Shown here: positions 8,101-11,106 of the stretch, piece by piece
Position numbering within the stretch: position 1 is the stretch's first letter
Layout: each line of letters opens with the position of its first letter
DNA from: Saccoglossus kowalevskii
Lineage: Eukaryota; Hemichordata; Enteropneusta; Harrimaniidae
DNA: 11,106 nt
Assembly: GCF_000003605.2 (NCBI RefSeq)
Contig: NW_003151276.1
Coordinates: 50,389-61,494, forward strand
Direction: 5' to 3'
Position numbers and translations under genes: made by a program
Notes under the pieces: generated by a model
Databases searched by the model: none
The model's input: only the letters and a program-made list of their open reading frames with translations
What the model was told of the DNA's origin: nothing

Positions 8101-10622
8101 CCCATATATGCTAATTAGATCAAATAGCCCATAATACTCACCCTGAGTGTATAGTGAATGGTATTGTTCTTTTCATACTGAGATAGTACCAGTGTATAAT
8201 GTGAAGTTCCTTTATCTTGTACTATCATTTTACATAAATAATGTGGACTATTGATTCGAGTGCCATCAATAAAAGGAGGCGGCTCATCTGATATGCAAAT
8301 ATGAGAAATTATAAGTTACATCAAACTTTCAGTACAGCATACTATCTGCAGACAGTAATTTTTTACATCCATTGAGATCTACTACATGTTTTATGCATGA
8401 CCCCTAAAGGTCACACATCCTGGTACTTTATGCATAACTCCATATTAAGTGTGTGTGTCTGTGGTCAAAATAAAATATGTTTAAATGATTCAGTATACAA
8501 TTAATGCATCTTTTTGTCTATATGTGGAGATATGTTTCTAATATAGCAAATACAGTACATGGATTTACTAGGATAAAATCAATCAAGAAATCATTCATAT
8601 GAATTTGTATCACCAGAAATTACCAGAAATGGCAACGAATGTGTCAAAACATTTAAACAAGACAATTTTAGTGAAATGCTTGAAAACTCTTTCAGTCTAC
8701 AATGTGATCATATAAAAATACAATAATCATTCTGCTTCCTTTACAGATAACCAATCAAACAGCCTGTATCATAAAAATGCAATACTATGTTGACTTACTT
8801 GGATAAAATACTTTTTTCCCACCAGTTTTATAAACCAATAAAGTAATATACTCCTTATTATCAGCAAAGTCATCCTGTTTGAAAACAATTGATATTATTT
8901 GTCACATTGTGGTACATTCTCAATCATAACACTGTAAGGTCTTTATATTGGGTGTCTTATTGGATGTCCATGGAAGGCTGTACGAGTTCTGTAAGATATG
9001 TTTTGTCAGACAGTCCAAAGATTATTTTGACCCTCTTTTAAAGCATTAGTATCTTGTTTGATGTGGGTCGCATCCAACGTATACAAAACGTGTGAAATAC
9101 AGAAAATTGTGTTGCATTTAGTTGACTAGCTGACTGTGACATACAAATGGTGCATGACAATCTGTGATATGCATGAGAGCAATGGTTTCGATCGACATGT
9201 CATGAAGGTTTATGTGATTCCGTACTGCCTGAGTGCATACTTTGCAGTATTCTCATGATAACCTTATCTTGAGTAAATACTGTAAACCACTTTGAATTGG
9301 TGATAGACAATTTTTTGGAAAATTTCACAAGTCGGTGAAAATCGTAAAATTTTGTTGCAGGAAAATTTATCATTTTTTTTTTTTTTTTAAATATTTTTTG
9401 TGTTGTCACTGTTGTCTCTCCTGACTTTTTTTTTGTATGTGCAAATTGCAAGTGCTAGTGACGACACATAGTGCATTTTGCCACAGATGTCATATTTATG
9501 TTTGGGACTACATGACAGGGCTGTGTGGCCATCTCTCTGTCAAATGGCAATTTGTAATGCACTATCCTAGCGTCAACCAGGCCCAGTCGAATACAAGCAC
9601 CTGCGGACCTTAACCAAGGTTCCCCCAAAGTCGCATTCGTTAGTGAATGAATCTCGGCCAGTGGAATTGGCCTTCCCATTGAGTCTGTGACACACTCACC
9701 CAGGGTAGGTGTCAGTGAACTTCACTAATGTCACAAAATCCTGAAATATTGAATATTCCTAGCACTGAATACAATTGACATTAATTATTACTAACAGTTG
9801 TATAAAAAATCGTAATAATTCAATATATTTTTATACACATTGACAGACAGGGGCACTATTCACCTAAAATGGTTTCCTTTCTAGCAAAAAATGGCCACGA
9901 ATGTGTCAAAACATTTAAATAAGAAACAAAAACCCCACAAAAATTGAAAAGACAAATTGGTGAAGGATACTTTTTGGGTGTCTTACCTTATCTGTAATGT
10001 GTCTTGTTAATAGCGCCCACACCGCTCCTTGTCCTTTCACATCAAGCCTGTACTGTGGATTGTCTCCTATATTATAGTTATCTTTTTTAGGTCCTTCACG
10101 ACACTTCCATGTACTGTTAAATGAGATGCAACAAAAAATACAATGTAGAAGTATTTGTATCAAATGTTTAATGGGTTGATGAATGGTCCATGAATGCACT
10201 GTGAACACATCAATTATTTACTCATTTTTAATTTTGCTATTTTCGTTGATAAGTGAAATTTGCTGAATTAAATAAATCAAAGTGAACATGTATAATAACA
10301 ATATAACTCATTGTTTCTCTGCCAAGTTTATGAACTTAAAACCCAGTGAGATTGCTCAAAACATCAAAATAGTGAAATTAAATGTCAGTGAAAATAATTG
10401 ATTTTAGCGGTACATTCAGATTGCATGCTGATCCCTGTGAGTATGGAACCATTAAAGTGAATACACTACATATTATAGTTGATGTTATGTGTATGGCTCA
10501 AACACGAGTAAAGTACACTTACTGATGTGTGACGTATGTGAACTTGAAAAGATCCGGATTCCAATTCATGTAAATGACATCAAAAAAATTACACATTGAC
10601 TCAAAGTCAATCCAAAATACAC
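4983..10622 (-). CDS. CAPN7: Calpain-7 homologue, C-terminal third (eight exons)
   Basis: Calpain-7 is a Cys protease with N-terminal MIT domains, a calpain catalytic core and two C2-like beta-sandwich domains. In vertebrates it binds ESCRT-III-related IST1 and acts on endosomal membranes and at cytokinesis. The eight exons splice in frame to 293 full codons. Landmarks in order: GVFWIDFESMCNFFDVIY (end of the protease core), NWNPDLFK, NPQYRLDV and TRHITDK (first C2-like domain), DGTRINSPHYL, SQYEKNNTIHYTLR, QWSGHTAGGCGNY, NNPIYQ, YSVGFEV, GPFFL and the terminus KINQLQ. All have close counterparts, in this order, in human CAPN7 (about 813 residues, ending ITQLQ). Domain 1 spans roughly codons 30-150 and domain 2 codons 155-293. 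The catalytic Cys, His and Asn are not in view, so activity cannot be judged. Every junction is GT-AG and keeps frame with no internal stop, so the gene looks intact. The EF-hands of classical calpains are absent, as expected for this subfamily. Confidence 0.93.
5315..5432 (+). repeat. 41-bp minisatellite, about 2.9 copies, in CAPN7 intron
   Basis: Units begin GGGAGGCCAGGGGTCTTATG at 5315, 5356 and 5397. The first two are identical over 41 bp; the third diverges after ACAGCT and ends CTGATCAG. Near-identity implies recent duplication. It lies in the 508-bp last intron of CAPN7. Open reading through it is a by-product, as 41 is not a multiple of three. Confidence 0.95.
5636..5722 (-). CDS. CAPN7: CAPN7 exon, C2-like domain 2
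   Basis: The acceptor is TGCTACAG and the donor is TTCAG|GTAAAA. The exon is 87 nt. It reads EYSVGFEVISVSTAGQG and then MHSGDF. The loop after VST is shorter than in human CAPN7. Confidence 0.93.
5723..6434 (-). other. CAPN7: CAPN7 intron (712 bp) with an unexplained ORF
   Basis: The flanking exons join in frame without anything from this interval. It contains a minus-strand open frame (6369-6166) of 67 codons, preceded by an acceptor-like TTTCTAG; see findings. No repeat family was recognised in the rest. Confidence 0.6.
6435..6574 (-). CDS. CAPN7: CAPN7 exon, start of second C2-like domain
   Basis: The acceptor is TTTGTAG and the donor is CCAAA|GTAAGT. The exon is 140 nt, reading ITGQWSGHTAGGCGNY, THPNNPIYQVTL, LMIDLKGPK. 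The WSG..AGGC.N and NNPIYQ motifs are hallmarks of calpain beta-sandwich domains. Confidence 0.95.
6575..7393 (-). other. CAPN7: CAPN7 intron (819 bp)
   Basis: No exon or RNA gene is seen. It contains a 12-bp tandem pair (6952-6977) and a TACCGGTA palindrome just after it. The same TACCGGTA-like word also occurs at about 1097 and 7588. Confidence 0.6.
6952..6977. repeat. Two-copy 12-bp tandem repeat TAGAATAGAATA
   Basis: TAGAATAGAATA occurs twice in direct succession (6952-6963, 6964-6975), followed by TA. It is simple-sequence DNA within an intron. Confidence 0.85.
7394..7456 (-). CDS. CAPN7: CAPN7 exon, link between the two C2-like domains
   Basis: The exon is 63 nt, phase 0 at both ends. 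The acceptor is CATTTCATCAAG behind a T-run and the donor is ATG|GTAAGT. It reads IFASCEFKLTKVPEPYTSEK. A nearer AG at 7449-7448 (GCTAG) was rejected because it would remove residues aligned to human VYSACSF. Confidence 0.88.
7847..7992. mobile_element. MITE-like element with TACTGTAA / TTTACAGTA ends
   Basis: It starts TACTGTAATCGCTTTAATTT and ends AAATTAATCAGTTTACAGTA. The ends are imperfect inverted repeats of about 20 bp. Inside is a perfect 11-bp inverted pair, ATTTTCATGAT (7925-7935) and ATCATGAAAAT (7951-7961). TA at both ends is compatible with a TA target site. No coding capacity is present. It sits in a CAPN7 intron. Confidence 0.65.
8142..8287 (-). CDS. CAPN7: CAPN7 exon, C2-like domain 1
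   Basis: The acceptor is GCATATCAG and the donor is AGG|GTGAGT. The exon is 146 nt. It reads EPPPFIDGTRINSPHYL, then SQYEKNNTIHYTLR, closely matching the human protein across the end of the first beta-sandwich. Confidence 0.95.
8288..8798 (-). other. CAPN7: CAPN7 intron (511 bp)
   Basis: Nothing is seen except one copy of a duplicated segment of about 38 bp (8627-8665). Confidence 0.6.
8627..8665. repeat. Duplicated intronic segment, copy 1
   Basis: AAATGG, CACGAATGTGTCAAAACATTTAAA-type sequence is shared with 9889-9927 with about four mismatches or indels over 38 bases. Similarity stops abruptly on both sides. Confidence 0.7.
8799..8874 (-). CDS. CAPN7: CAPN7 exon, C2-like domain 1
   Basis: The acceptor is TTCAAACAG and the donor is CCAA|GTAAGT. 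The exon is 76 nt, reading DDFADNKEYITLLVYKTGG then KKVFYP. It matches the human DDFANN...ITMVVYKT...KKV.YP stretch and ends one base into a codon. Confidence 0.93.
9278..9388. mobile_element. Possible solo or truncated TACTGTAA element ending in poly-T
   Basis: TACTGTAAACCACTTTGAATT at 9278 resembles the outer ends of the elements at 7847 and 10658. No TTTACAGTA partner is found downstream; the similarity gives way to T16 at 9373-9388. It is probably a decayed or one-ended copy. Confidence 0.35.
9420..9740 (-). other. GC-richer insert in CAPN7 intron with long open frame
   Basis: Base composition rises clearly above the surrounding intron. A minus-strand frame is open from just above 9679 down to a TAG at 9455, about 85 codons. 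It includes MGRPIPLAEIHSLTNATLG and GLVDARIVHYKLPFDREM. I recognise no family. It may be a piece of a mobile element, a retrocopy or an unrecognised exon of another gene. No tRNA-like A or B box was found, so there is no support for a SINE. Confidence 0.4.
9889..9927. repeat. Duplicated intronic segment, copy 2
   Basis: This is the partner of 8627-8665 in the same orientation. The two copies lie in different CAPN7 introns, about 1,260 bp apart, on either side of one exon. Confidence 0.7.
9987..10113 (-). CDS. CAPN7: CAPN7 exon, start of first C2-like domain
   Basis: The acceptor is TTTAACAG and the donor is AAG|GTAAGA. The exon is 127 nt. It begins with the T completing a His codon, then HTWKCREGP, NPQYRLDV, AVWALLTRHITDK. 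The TW...GP...NPQY signature is typical of calpain C2-like domains. Confidence 0.95.
10114..10522 (-). other. CAPN7: CAPN7 intron (409 bp)
   Basis: No exon, repeat or RNA gene is clearly supported. GTGAAATT-type fragments near 10250 and 10370 faintly recall the interior of the TACTGTAA elements. Confidence 0.5.
10523..10622 (-). CDS. CAPN7: CAPN7 exon, end of protease core
   Basis: The acceptor is AATTTCAG and the donor is CA|GTAAGT. The exon is 100 nt: two bases complete a Gly codon, then VFWIDFESMC and NWNPDLFK follow. The preceding exon must end with one base (phase 1). Confidence 0.92.
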
Positions 10623-10657
10623 CTGAAATTAAACAACAACTTTTAGATATCAACACG

Positions 10658-10842
10658 CACTGTAAACCAATCTAATTTCATAAGAGATGAATTATCATAA
10701 GACAGTGAAATTCATCAATTTTTGTAGCAGTGTAAATTTCTTTGAGGTCTTACAATACGACGTGTCAGTGACTTTCCGAAATTTGGCCTCTTGAATGTCG
10801 GAAAACCATTAAATTGAGAAGATTGCAACGAAGTTTACAGTA
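10658..10842. mobile_element. MITE-like element, diverged relative of 7847-7992
   Basis: It starts CACTGTAAACCAATCTAATTT and ends GAAGTTTACAGTA; ACTGTAAA and TTTACAGT form the terminal inverted pair. An interior GTGAAATTCATCAATTTTTG resembles TTATGAATTTTGTAGC in the other copy. It is non-coding and lies in the intron upstream of the GVFW exon. Confidence 0.5.
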
Positions 10843-11106
10843 TATTCTATATGTACATCAAGGATGTAAATTTTCGGGCTTCATTGCATTATCTGTGTTA
10901 ATTATTAAGTTCAACAAATTTCAATGTGGGCTGGTATTTAAACAGCCAAAAAATATTTCAACTTTCAACAGTTTCAAAAAACTTATCTTCCTGCATTTTG
11001 TGATGTAATATATTTGTTATATTAGCAGCGTATGCACTTACGTAATCACAGTAAGGTTTAGACGATTCAAATGTGGTTTTTGGTTTATATGTGCTTCTGT
11101 TGGAGG
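10843..11106 (-). other. CAPN7: Right edge: CAPN7 intron, possible exon not confirmed
   Basis: A strong minus-strand donor, TTAC|GTAAGT, lies at 11042/11041. Upstream of it one frame is open to the edge (SNRSTYKPKTTFESS...), but it ends in phase 0, while the next CAPN7 exon needs phase 1. It also does not resemble the calpain-7 sequence expected before GVFW. The true upstream exon was not found and is probably beyond the window. Confidence 0.35.

Noticed and set aside
9420-9740. tRNA-derived SINE
   Set aside because: No A-box or B-box promoter pair and no tRNA-like fold could be found. The T-rich tract at 9373 is not placed as a SINE tail.

Overview
The window is eukaryotic nuclear DNA. It is AT-rich, and its coding sequence is cut into short exons with GT-AG introns of about 390-1,110 bp. 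Dispersed repeats sit between and inside the genes. The protein matches (VPS41, calpain-7) and the repeat style (hairpin-led elements, TACTGTAA-ended miniature elements) suggest a marine invertebrate, perhaps a mollusc, brachiopod or hemichordate. I cannot fix the phylum from the sequence.

Left part, + strand: a hairpin-led tandem-repeat element (1-424) is followed by about 1.1 kb without a recognisable exon. Next come the last two coding exons of a VPS41 orthologue (1526-1605, 1993-2058), which carry most of its RING-H2 zinc finger. A small inverted-repeat element lies in the intron between them.

Middle (2059-4767): no gene is identified with certainty. Two phase-compatible candidate exons (2764-2835 and 2985-3082) would encode hydrophobic membrane segments, and a separate coding-like ORF lies at 3909-4082. 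Between them is a second hairpin-led element (3429-3880). Poly-C and low-complexity DNA follow.

Right part (4983-10622), - strand: the last eight coding exons of a calpain-7 (CAPN7) orthologue, 293 complete codons ending in the family's typical C-terminus. They cover the tandem C2-like (calpain beta-sandwich) domains. The protease core and N-terminal MIT domains lie beyond the right edge. The introns hold a 41-bp minisatellite, two or three miniature inverted-repeat elements, a duplicated segment of about 38 bp, and a GC-richer insert containing a possible cryptic exon.

VPS41 and CAPN7 point towards each other. VPS41 is a HOPS tethering subunit, and calpain-7 is an ESCRT-linked protease in vertebrates. 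Both act on endosomal or lysosomal membranes, but nothing here shows a functional link beyond proximity. I found no clearly new system. The most unusual structural signal is the pair of hairpin-led repeats that share a core palindrome while their outer arms differ.
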